This document shows, piece after piece, positions 13,950-24,485 of a stretch of DNA of 64,000 nt. The stretch is from NCBI GenBank assembly GCA_036971715.1, contig JAVHJL010000005.1:1736001-1800000 (forward strand), read 5' to 3'. Under the pieces are notes generated by a model that did no database searches, was not told the DNA's origin, and saw only the letters and a list, made by a program, of their open reading frames with translations. The position numbers were made by a program, and so were the translations under genes. How positions within the stretch are numbered: the stretch's first letter is position 1; each line of letters begins with the position of its first letter. The stretch is from Arthrobotrys musiformis (taxonomy: Eukaryota > Ascomycota > Orbiliomycetes > Orbiliales > Orbiliaceae).

Positions 13950-14450
13950 TAAACAAGGGTACCTTTTTGACTATCTGGCATTTTATACCATAGTAGATAC
14001 AGTATCTGGAATTATACTGTAGGCATCTTCATAGAAGATAAGTTTTAGATTCTGGCTGAATACTGCGGTATATCTATGCGTATCATAAGATATAATAAGA
14101 TATAAATGGATCCATATGGATTAGACCCGCCGGGCTTCTCTTCGAACAGCTAATCTGGGTCTTGATCTTGCGACAGCTTGTCCCTTTCGCGAATTTCGAA
14201 CGCGATAGTTAGCCAGTCCGCTTTAAACTAGCTACCTATAGATTAGTTGGCTGTGATATAATCGCGATATCGATAAATAAGTAGTAGCTTCTGAATGCGG
14301 CGGCTTTTAGCTAGTTTAGCTAGCGAGCCTATTATATCAGCGAACCTGACACGTTACGATTGTGATTATAAACTGGATGGAGTTTCCATAACGACATCTA
14401 AGCTACGCCTTGAGACTCCGCTTCGTAAGATATTACACCTTGATCCCATA
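13950..14450. other. TA-rich tract, possibly decayed repeat DNA
   Basis: The stretch is unusually rich in TA dinucleotides and TAGC/TATA words (for example ATAAGATATAATAAGATATA and TAGCTAGTTTAGCTAGCGAG), with no open frame. TpA excess is what repeat-induced point mutation leaves in ascomycete transposon relics. That reading is an inference: no coding remnant or terminal repeat is visible. Ordinary AT-rich intergenic DNA is equally possible. Confidence 0.25.
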
Positions 14451-14740
14451 ATCTGACATCCGCGCGAAAGTGTAATCATGGCAAAACGGGTGGGTTTCTT
14501 GGGGTTTTGGGATCCGAGAAAGAGGGCATCGAGAATGGATTTCTAAGATGCAACTGTGGCATGTTTGCCCCGCGCGGCGGCTTTGCCGTTGCAAACCATT
14601 GCATGCCCTTCCATTTCCACTTCCCTGGCCTTGTGAACATCAATTCGAAGCGAGATATCAGATAGCGCCGCGCCCGGTTTCAGACATTTCAGCTGCAATT
14701 GAAGTCCAGATCGCCTTCCAACAAGAGAGTGTCAAATTTT

Positions 14741-14760
14741 AACGTTAGTTAATTAACGTT
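14741..14760. repeat. Short inverted repeat
   Basis: AACGTTA and TAACGTT flank a six-base loop, making a near-perfect 20-base palindrome. It could form a hairpin or be a paired protein-binding site. It stands alone in the divergent spacer. Confidence 0.4.
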
Positions 14761-15335
14761 GTTTTTGAAAATAGCATCGCGTTAGATGCTGTGTAGCAGC
14801 AGTCGTTGATCGTTCGGAAAGAAGAGGGCTCTGATCCGGATCATGTTTGATATTTGACACGCCGGATTATAATTATCCACACAAAAGCAACAGACAGTTG
14901 ATTGTAATTGGCTTCCTTGCATTGCTCGTCAGGTTGGCATAGCTAACTAGCTGGTTCAAGTTTGAATCATGATTCGAGGCTAGTTTTCTTGAAATCTGGT
15001 CTGAGTCTAGAAGGACATGTAGACCTGGGCACGGGCAATTGGGCACTTTGGAGCTTGTCCCAAAGCAAGTGCCATGACATGAAGGGGTGCTGAATTCGAT
15101 TTCGAAGTATAACCGGGGCACAGCTTATTGGCCGTGGCCTCATCGCCGGCCTGGGATAGAGAATTAAACCTCATGCTTCAGGTCAGGAACGAACGAGCGT
15201 AAAAGCGACGACCCCTGGTCGAGTCCCACCGGCACATGCACCGGCTAGATGCCATACCAGCCTAGCCTACCTACACACAGGCCGGCTGTGCGGGCGCGGG
15301 GCGTGGTACGCTTTGCATTGTCTTGGGGTTATGTT

Positions 15336-15356
15336 TGTGGTTGTGGTTGTGGTTGT
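15336..15356 (+). repeat. GGTTGT simple repeat
   Basis: Three to four tandem TGTGGT hexamer units lie about 330 bases upstream of the PDI start, in its promoter region. This is a simple sequence repeat with no further signal. Confidence 0.6.
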
Positions 15357-15683
15357 ACTGCTGTGAGGTCGAACGAGCGAGCATGGATGGATGGTCTTCG
15401 CGAGCAGAAGTGAACACATAAACCTCTTCTCCAGCGCCGGAACTCTACACCGTCCACCTGGTCTACACCTCCAGTTAAATATTCTAGCTCCCCTCCTCTC
15501 CAGCTCCATCTCACTCTTCCAGCTTCATCTTCCCTTCCTCTCTCTCACCAGGCACAAGCACAGGCAAAGCTAAAAGGCAATTGCATCTTCACATTGATTG
15601 TTGAACTTCCCTGAGGACCTTTTTTATTTTTATTATTTGTTCAATTTGATAGATACCCCCACCACATACACATACCCATCAAG

Positions 15684-17436
15684 ATGCATTCGAAACAGAT
15701 TCTCTTGTCGTTGATCGGTGCCGCCGGTTTGGCCACTGCTTCCGACGTTGTCCAGCTCAAGACCGATAACTTCGACGAGTTCATCGTTAAGAACGATCTT
15801 GTCCTCGCTGAATTGTAGGTTCTCCTTCTCATCTAGTAATAGTGGTGTATGAAGCGTGTCGAAAGCGTGTCCTAGACTGTTATCATTATCGGGGAATGAT
15901 CGATATACTAATATTGGTTTCTTAGCTACGCTCCATGGTGCGGACACTGCAAGGCTCTCGCTCCAGAGTACGAGAAGGCCGCCACCGAGCTCAAGGGCAA
16001 GGGCGTCCAGATCGTCAAGGTTGACTGCACGTACGTACTCAATTGATCCACCGATATATATACCCGTGGTCTCTATCAGAATACTAACAAGCTATCTAAT
16101 ATATAGTGAAGAAGCCGACCTTTGCCAGAAGCAGGGCGTTGAGGGATACCCCACCCTCAAGGTCTTCCGTGGCTCTTTGGACAACCCCTCCCCATACTCC
16201 GGTCAGCGAAAGGCTGATGCCATCGTCTCCTACATGACCAAGCAGTCGCTACCAGCTGTCTCCGTCTTGACCAAGGATACCCTTGAGGCCTTCAAGACCT
16301 CCGACAAGGTCGTCGTTGTCGCCTACTTCAATGCCGATGACAAGAAGTCGAACGAGACCTTCGCTGCCATTGCCCAGAAGCACCGTGATGACTACCTCTT
16401 CGGTGCCGTTTCTGACCCAGCTGTCCTCGAGGCCGCTAAGATCACCGCCCCAGGTGTCGTTATCTACAGGTCATTCGACGAGCCAGAGACCGTCTACGAC
16501 GGTGCTTTCGAGACCGAGGCCCTCACAACCTTCGTCAAGACCACCGCCGTCCCACTCATCGGCGAAGTCGGCCCAGAGACCTACTCCGGATACATGTCCG
16601 CTGGTATCCCACTTGCTTACATCTTCGTTGAGGGTGATGAGCAGAAGGCCAAGTACGTCACCGGCTTGAAGACCCTCGCCAAGAAGTACAAGGGCAAGAT
16701 CAATGTCGCCACCATCGATGCCGTTGCTTTCGGTGCCCACGCTCAGAACCTCAACCTCGAGTCCAAGTGGCCCGCTTTCGCCATCCAGGAGACCACCAAG
16801 AACACCAAGTTCCCATTCGACCAGACCAAGGAGCTTACCATCGAAGCTATCGAGAAATTCGTCGAGGAGTTCGCCGCTGGCAAGATCGAGCCATCCATCA
16901 AGTCCGAGGAGATTCCAACTAAGCAAGGCCCAGTCCACACTGTTGTCGCCCACAACTACAAGGACATCGTTCTCGATGACGAGAAGGACGTCTTGGTTGA
17001 GTTCTACGCTCACTGGTGCGGTCACTGCAAGGCCCTCGCCCCCAAGTACGAGGAGCTCGGAAAGCTTTACTTCGACAACCCAGAGTTCGCCAAGAAGGTC
17101 ATCATCGCCAAGGTTGATGCCACCCTCAACGACGTTCCAGATGAGATCCAAGGCTTCCCCACAATCAAGCTCTTCGCCGCTGGCAAGAAGGACGCCCCAA
17201 TTGACTACCAGGGCGGCCGAACCGTCGAGGACTTCGTCAAGTTCATCAAGGAGTCGGGTACCCACAAGGTCGATGCCTCCGAGGCTCTCGCTGCCCAGCA
17301 GGCCGCCGCACCAGCTGACTCCGAGGATGCTGCCAAGGCTGCTCCAGCTGCCAGCGAGTCCGAAGACGAGCCCGGCCCAGCTTCCACATCGACAGAGGCC
17401 GCCGCTGCTGAGTCCGACAAGCACGACGAATTGTAA
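15684..17436 (+). CDS. pdi1: Protein disulfide isomerase, ER-resident
   Basis: This enzyme forms, breaks and rearranges disulfides in secretory proteins in the ER lumen. Exons 15684-15814, 15926-16030 and 16107-17436 give 521 residues. A signal peptide covers residues 1-19 (MHSKQILLSLIGAAGLATA). The domain order a-b-b'-a' follows, with the active site WCGHCK at 48-53 and a second CGHC at 383-386. An acidic Ala/Glu/Ser-rich c-tail ends in the ER retrieval signal HDEL. Length and architecture are those of canonical fungal Pdi1. Both introns have TACTAAC-type branch sites. Codon use is strongly biased to C-ending codons, unlike the neighbours, which points to very high expression; this bias also leaves a long stop-free antisense frame. 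The transcript likely ends after AATAAA at 17455. Confidence 0.97.
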
Positions 17437-18227
17437 ACGAAGTAAAATAATTCAAATAAAAAACCAAAAAATCCTCATCCTATAACCTCCTCCATCCTCT
17501 CAAGATATCCATCCTCCTCATCCTCCATTTTTCCTTTGTAATGTGGGTAATAAATCCTGGTCCTTGAAGCTCTGCACATGCCTTTTTGTGTCTTTCCCGT
17601 TTTTTCCGTTTTTTCCTTCACATTTTTCTTACGTACTCTATCGGGGTTAACAAAAGAATGTCTTTTATCGACGACAAACCTTTTCATGTATATTATGCAT
17701 TTAGTTATGATTTCCAATGAACGCTTTAGAGACGTAAACATCATTATCCGGTTCCTTTTGAGAAGTATTACGTATCCTCATTAAGTATAATACATAATAT
17801 TTTCAGCCGCAAGGTCAATCGTGATCGCGTGGTCAATCCAATCGCGTGGACTGCATGAGGAATGTGGAATCTGCAGCGGAAAATGCCATTTTGGCGAGAG
17901 TCTGAGAGAGATTTCGTCTCCAATAGCGTGGGACCTTGTCCGAAACGCGTCTTCCCGGTTCCCCAAGATTTCAGTGCGTGTTCTGTCCCAATGTAGCTTG
18001 ATTGATTGGTTTTTAGAGGGGGCCATGGAAAGAACGGGATATCCTCCTATCTTTTTATTTTATTTTATTTTTTCCTTTGAGAAAAAATAGTGCCTGGGAA
18101 ATACTTCCTCACAGCTTCACCATTTCGAGCATCTCCATCCCGTATTTGTACCTGCATCGTCTCGTCCTTCTTATCGTGTCATATTATTCCTCGCTACCAA
18201 CGAATACACACCACCCAAAACATCACC
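17437..18227. other. Tandem spacer PDI to UNG
   Basis: It holds the PDI 3' flank (AATAAA at 17455-17460, only about 20 bases after the stop) and the promoter and leader of the glycosylase gene. The final ~100 bases are pyrimidine-rich and end in CATCACC just before the UNG start codon. No additional gene is seen. Confidence 0.5.
17455..17460 (+). terminator. Candidate poly(A) signal of PDI
   Basis: A canonical AATAAA hexamer lies 18 bases after the stop codon and is followed by an A-rich and then a T-rich stretch. It is close to the stop for a full-length 3' untranslated region, so another, later signal is possible. Confidence 0.4.
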
Positions 18228-19667
18228 ATGTCCGCCAAAAGAAAAGCCACAGACACCGCCTCGGGGACGGACAAGAAACCAAAATCCGCAACCATAACAG
18301 GTTTCTTCTCCACCGCTGCTTCTTCAAAGGCACCGTTTGACAAAGCCGCCTGGGCTGCGAAACTCAAGCCAGAGCAACGGGAGCTGCTGAAGCTTGAGAT
18401 AGATACGTTGGACGCCTCCTGGCTGGCTGTTTTGAAAGATGCGCTTTTGGAACCGTCGTTTTTGAAGTTGAAGGCGTTTTTGAAGGATGAGTTTAAGAAT
18501 AATAGAGCTTATCCGCCTGCCGGTGATGTTTACTCCTGGTAATGCTTGCTTCCCTCTTATATACCGCATTATGTGGAATTATATTAATGGTTGGTAAAAC
18601 AGGTCCCGTCATACCCCCTTCGACAAAGTCAAAGTCGTGATATTGGGCCAAGACCCCTACCACGGCCCAAAGCAAGCCCACGGGCTCTCATTCTCTGTAA
18701 AACCGCCAACCATAGCACCGCCATCCCTCAGAAACATCTTTGGCTGCCTCGAAAACGATTATCCCTCGTTCCGCCCCCCAGAGGGTAAATTGGGATTGTT
18801 GACACCATGGGCTGAAAGGGGGGTGTTGATGTTGAATACCTGTCTTACGGTACAGCCGGGGAAACCTAACAGTCATGCCAACAAAGGATGGGAACAGTTC
18901 ACGCAGAAGGCTATCGAGCTTGTGGCGTTGAAGAGGACTAGAGGGGTTGTGTTTATGGCCTGGGGGAAGCCGGCGCAGGGGAGGGTTGCGAAGATCAACG
19001 TATGTATTTTTTTCTTTCTTTCGTACTTTATCCAATTGCCTTTATAAACTAACGTGGGATGGTGGTTGTGATAGTCCGGTTCGCATTTGGTCCTACAATC
19101 CTGCCATCCAAGCCCGCTCGCCCAACCTACCGCCCCGGTCAAATTCGTAAGTGTACCTCTATCCCATTGAAGCTAACTACTCTAACAACTGTGGTAATAT
19201 TACAGAAAGACGTGCGACACTTCATCCTCGCCAATGAATGGCTCGAAAAGAAGTACGGTGAAGAAGGACCCATTGACTGGAACTCCGTCAATCCCAAGAA
19301 TACACCATTATTCAAATCCAAAACCCAGCCTTCTTCCTCCGCGTCTGCAAAACCGGCGACTGCGGCCCAGGCGCCCGCCCCGGTTCAGAAGCCCGTGAAG
19401 AAGGCTAATAATGAGCCAAATTTTGATGATGATGAAGAGGCGTTAAGGGAAGCCGAAGCCTTGGAGGAAAAGAGGGAGGCAAACGAGGAAAAGAAGGAAG
19501 AGGCGCCGAAGGCTAAAGGCAAGGGGAAAGCTAAGAAGGAAGAACCGGTTGAGAATGAATACGGAGAGGATGATATCGATTGGGATGAAGCCGCGTTAAG
19601 GTCCGATCAAATCGAGGAGGAGGCGATACAGGCCAGGCAGACGAGGAGCAGTAGGGGCAAGAAATAA
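18228..19667 (+). CDS. ung1: Uracil-DNA glycosylase (family 1)
   Basis: This enzyme removes uracil from DNA, starting base excision repair. Exons 18228-18538, 18603-18999, 19075-19146 and 19206-19667 give 413 residues, about 100 more than usual. The catalytic motif GQDPYH lies at 119-124, with D121 as the water-activating Asp. The leucine-loop motif HPSPL lies at 247-251. Between HPSPL and HF the family normally has an RGFFG-like segment; here it reads AQPTAPVKFKDVR. Residues 20-27 (SATITGFF) match a PCNA-binding PIP box except for Ser in place of Gln, and lie in a Lys-rich N-terminus fit for nuclear import. Residues from about 300 to the end are an acidic and Lys-rich tail, probably disordered. 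No clear mitochondrial presequence is seen. Introns two and three share phase 0. Confidence 0.93.
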
Positions 19668-21552
19668 TTGATTAGCTATACTCGCTATTGCAACGGTCTA
19701 AAATATTTGGAAAGGGCTCTTCACAGTACACAAAAACAGTACATTTGACGTTTCCTCGGCCTCTAAGAGGGACAAAAAAGAAAGGAATAAGAAAGGTAAA
19801 AAGGTTGGCACTGGCGTTGGATTTCTTTAATTATCATTATTATCCTTCCTGTTTTTGTTCATTTACATTCTCATGATGTGGTTTAGACTCTGCTCATCGT
19901 ATTAATATCACTTACATCCTTTAACTTCTAATCGCATTGCGCGCACAGCATTGGGCATTTGAAATATACGTAATGAGGATTTTTTGGAGCAAGAAGGTGC
20001 TGTGTAACCCTCGTCAGATCTGTTTACGAGACTATTAATTGTGTAACATTGACGTCTGACAACGCAACCTTTCTTTCCATTTCATCCTTTTGATCGAATC
20101 GGTTTCTTTCCGTTTAAGTCTACGCGAGCAGTGTTTAGTTCCGGCTCTTCATTGCATGGATGCCTCGGACTGTGCCCCTGGTATCGTAGATCGAGTAAGC
20201 TGGATGACATGGCTGACATATGTAAGTGCGGTTCCGTATGCTATGGTACTTGATTGTTTCCATTCATACTCTTCGATGTTGGTATTTGCATATATATATT
20301 TCATATACCTATGTTAGGTATATACGTATGGGGTAATTGCAATTGAAGATTCGATTTGAAGTTTACTAGGGGTCCTTTTTTCTTACGGCGAAGATTCCAT
20401 GTGATTATCGTGGATACCTATTTCTAACGGCTACCTAGTGCGTATAAAACGGGTACCCTCGGTTGATATTCCACGTGCGCAGCTGCAGGCATTGTATACT
20501 ATACGGGATCAATAGCACTGTTACATGTCGGTATCTAGATCTCGGGATCAGAGAGAGAAAAATATCCTAGGGTCTCAGCAATGACTCCACATTTGCACAT
20601 TTGGTCTCAAAACCTCGAAGGTTCGAAGACCGGAAAGAGTCCACATAGTACTAGGTCTTCGAAGCCCCACAATTGCACGCACCTTAATTAAACAGAGCTT
20701 AAAGATCGAGACGTTTTCAAGCCAGATGATACCATCGATATCCTTTTGCAAGCATTATCTTGGCCATCTACTATCTGTGCACACAAGACTTTTCTAGCCC
20801 CGGGAAGACACCTAAAATAGGACCACCAAGGCAGTGCTTATTTCTACTTGCAGGGGGTCCGACTTTGTGATTCGGTTGACAAATTTCAACGCTTTCGAAC
20901 TCAGCCGCACGGGCTGCTATATATGTCCCGTCTTGCAAGCTTGGCCCCACAAATCTTTGTGCGATAATCTGTAAACGGGCAAGCAATCCTTCGTGAAAAT
21001 AGATGGATAAGGCAGGCGGGTATTGTATTGTTTTGAACCCTCGGGTTCAGCTTAAGCTTATGCCCAGGATTCTCTTGTAGCAGCTTTTTCACATACCGAG
21101 ATGTTGGCCCTGGTTGGGCATGAATCGAATCCTTTTTCCTGTGAAACTCCCCACGATCGATATATAGCACCTCGATGTATGGCGTATCATGGTCGGTACA
21201 TGTATACGAGGGTCCTGCTAGAAATAAAGTTAGTGAACGGTACCGGAAAAAAAGTGAAAGAGCACAGCCGTCCCGGATTAAGCCCACGATACCTGTCCAT
21301 ATGCCCATAACATAGTTATACTATATCGCAAGCTGAAAGAATAAACCCACGCGCACCTGCCCACCCTTTTTTATTTTTTTATTCGGCTGACGGACTGTAC
21401 TTTCTTCGAGCTTCTTTTATATACAAGAAGGGTATCATACGACGATCGGTTGATTCTACTTTTTTGGTTTTAGTTTTTTGGAGGTCTGTTTGATAATTAC
21501 AATTACGATCGATACCAAGAGTCCGACAAGAAGTAGAAGAGACATTACCAAG
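19668..21552. other. Tandem spacer UNG to transporter
   Basis: This is 1.9 kb without a supported gene. It should hold the UNG terminator and the promoter of the ThrE-type transporter. Open frames on either strand have no family resemblance. Some AT-rich words (GCATATATATATTTCATATA near 20290) stand out but are not diagnostic. Confidence 0.35.
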
Positions 21553-24089
21553 ATGGCCTCGAATCCAGGCCCGGCGGGAGCTCCATCGAATAACCCGTTT
21601 GCTGATCCGCCAGGTAGGTTTCTTCCCCATACGCACGCACATATAAAACACACAATCGATCAATCGATTTCAAAGATCATAACCAAACTTCCACAAACCC
21701 AAGAAGCCACGGGACTGTAAACCGAGAAGCTAATAATTATAATTATATAAAATGTGTAGCCAGCCAGCGCCACGACAGGCGCAATACAGACCCCCTCCCC
21801 TACCCCCTCTCCCCGCAACCCCCCGCCTCACGCGGTCCCACGGCAGAAGATGACATCGACGAACTCAACCCCCCACATCTATTCTCACGATACTCCTCCG
21901 CTCCGGAGGCAGAGCAATTAGTCCGCCGTCACGCGAATACATTCCCCCACCCCCCGAATCCCTCAAATACACCACACCCGGTTCAACCGCAAGCACAAGC
22001 TCAGAAGCCACCGAAATATAACAGCGATGATTCCGATTCGGATATTTCCTCGGATGAGGATGAGGATCTGGCGATGTACTTCAAGCGTCGGGAACCCGCG
22101 AATGGGGTTTTGTCGAGTTTACTGCAGTTATATGGTCCCGGCGGCGGGCCGGAGGCGTATAGAACGCAGTCTGTACCGAGGTCTCCTAGATCGAGGAGTA
22201 AAAGCGCCGTAGGGACGAAAACGCCCACTGCTGGTGCTGCAGGCGAAGCTGCGGGTGCTACGGAAGGGGGGGCAGCACAACCGGAAACATCAGGGGAGCG
22301 CGAAAAAATGGCAATGGCAATGATGGCAAAGGAGGCAGGGCTGGACAGCGACAGTGAAGATGATTGGAAGAGTTTCTCGGCAAGGCCGAGGTGGTATCAG
22401 CATTCTTCCATGTCGAGGTTTTCACTAGTTCCCGAGTCTAGAAGTGCGACTCCGACTATGGAAGTTGTGGGAGATGTAGCGTCGGTGCTATCTATGGGTG
22501 AAAGGCCGGCAAAGTTGGGGAAGAGGGAACGGTTGAAGGCTTTGGCGAGGAGGTTCAAGGGACGCAGAGGGAACGAGGAACTCACCATTACCGTGCATAT
22601 TGCGGAGACTTTACAGCGGCAGCGGTATCTTTTGAAGTTGTGTCGGGCGCTGATGCTTTTTGGTGCGCCGTCACATCGTATTGAAGGTATTCCTCCTTTT
22701 TCTAATATAACGTATGTGTGAATATAAAACTGACTGTGATACCATAGACTTCCTCCAAATCTCCGCCGCTGTCCTCGCCATAAACGCCTCCTTCGTCTAC
22801 CTCCCAGGTACATTAATAATCTCCTTCCAGGACCCCCAAACCCACACCTCCGACGTTCAAGTCGTCAAAAGCGGCACCGCCTTGGACTTAGGAAAACTCC
22901 AATACATCCACATAATCTACAAAGAAGTTTTACACGACGTTATCTCCGTTGAAACCGGCACGGAGAAACTCGAAAAACTCATAAAGAAACCGCCTCTGCG
23001 CAACGTCTGGTTCAAAGTCCTATTATACGGCGGGGCATCAGCTTCCATTGCCCCGCTGTTCAATGCCAGGGTTAAAGATCTCCCATTCGCATTCCTGCTG
23101 GGGATGGTGGTAGCGCTCATGGGGTTGGTGGTAAACCCCAAATCCGAGGCGTTCGCCAATGTATTCGAGATAATGGGCACGATAGTGGTCTCCTTCTTCG
23201 CCCGTGCCTTCGGTAGCATAAGAATGAACGGGGAAGAACTCTTCTGCTTCTCGGGAATAACCCAGGGTGCTATTGCACCTCTCCTCCTCCCGGGTTATGC
23301 GATCCTCCTCGGTGCGCTGGAATTGCAGAGTAAGAAATTGGTAGCCGGTGCGGTTCGCATGTTCTATGCAGTTATTTATTCCGTATTACTCTGGTTCGGC
23401 ATTTCCATTGGAACGGCATTATACGGCTTCGTTGATCCCCGGGCGACGAATCTGACGGAATGTCTGGACCAGAATCTACAGGAGTTCAGATTCTTCTACG
23501 TGCCGCTATTTACGTTCTTCGTATTACTCGCAAACCAGGCGAGATGGAAGCAGGCACCGGCGATGTTAGTGATCAGTCTGGTGGGGTACACGGTGAATTA
23601 CTTCTCCCAAGGAAGATTCCCACACACCCCGCAGGTCGCTAACGGATTGGCGGCATTAACCGTCGGCGTCCTGGGGAATCTATACAGTCGTGTCGTGCAT
23701 CAAGCCGCATTCACGGCTATGGTCCCCGCGATATTGTTACAAGTACAATCCGGTATCGCCAGTTCTGGTTCTTTAATGAGCGGACTTACAGTTGCGATGA
23801 CTATCGTGGATGGTAGGAATGCAATGCTCCCTACGGATGCTGGTTCTGTCAATATTGCGGCGGGAGAGAATGCTAGATCTGGATTTGTGGTTGATGGAGG
23901 GGCTGGCCAGTTGGCGCTGGGATTGGTGGCTATTAGTGTCGCTATCAGCTTTGGGCTGTTTTTGAGTAGTGTTATCGGTAAGCTTCCCTTTTCCCCATAC
24001 ATATTGATTATATGAACAAAGACTAATTTGTGGTTATAGTGTATCCGCTTGGAAAGGGGAAGAAGCAGAGTGCCATCTTCGCTTTTTAG
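21553..24089 (+). CDS. ThrE/Prm10-family multispan membrane protein
   Basis: Related to yeast pheromone-regulated Prm10 and to bacterial threonine/serine exporter ThrE (DUF1212 plus ThrE_2/DUF3815). The substrate in fungi is not established. Exons 21553-21613, 21760-22686, 22748-23977 and 24040-24089 give 755 residues. The first ~270 residues are a disordered cytosolic region: Pro-rich, then acidic with Ser (DDSDSDISSDEDED), with basic patches. From about residue 290 the soluble DUF1212 start (HIAETLQRQRYLLKLCRALM, then FGAPSHRIEDFL) precedes around ten hydrophobic segments, for example IAPLLLPGYAILLGALEL and VAISVAISFGLFLSSVI. The last exon adds only a short basic tail (PLGKGKKQSAIFAF). All intron phases are 1. 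The gene is convergent with GRASP, 400 bases away. Confidence 0.9.
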
Positions 24090-24485
24090 ATCTTATATGT
24101 GGATACTTCGTCATGTTGGATTCTGTGTCCCAAATGCAGCGGAGCGGTTGTTGCCTATAGACTCGATATTCATTCTTGCTCTTTATTCCGATTATTTCTT
24201 CATAGGGGGCTCTCTCATAACTTTCTTTTATGTCCTTTCCTGAGGTTTATATTTTTATACATTTATCCGAGCTGGAAAAATCTGGGTGGCGTTTTTTGTC
24301 CTTTTGTTTAAAGCAGGCTTATCAAAAACTTGGAGGTCTTACGGTCGTTTTCGAAGCGATTTGAGCGTGGTTATAATAGTCCAGGGTCATATATAGTCCC
24401 ATCGAGTCATATGAATAGAATTGCCAACCATGGGAAAAATAACAATTGAACACAAAAAAAATGCGCAAAGTGGCGTAAATGCAAT
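24090..24485. other. Convergent spacer (transporter / GRASP)
   Basis: The spacer of about 400 bases between converging stop codons must hold both 3' untranslated regions. It is T-rich on the left and A-rich on the right, as expected for opposing 3' ends. Nothing else is seen. Confidence 0.45.

Larger units (their letters stand above)
10103..15683. other. 5.6 kb divergent intergenic region
   Basis: This region lies between two divergent genes (5-oxoprolinase on -, PDI on +) and must contain both promoters. I found no exon chain or recognisable protein. Open frames such as 11134-11616 lack family resemblance or a splice context. It contains short repeats of TAGC type near 11030-11060, a TA-rich tract at about 13950-14450, a small inverted repeat at 14741-14760 and a GGTTGT repeat at 15336-15356. 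The last ~250 bases before PDI are C/T-rich, as in a fungal leader. Confidence 0.4.

Noticed and set aside
16471..17424. 317-codon frame antisense to PDI
   Set aside because: It is explained by the strong codon bias of PDI. The translation is a low-complexity Leu/Gly/Val/Asp mix.
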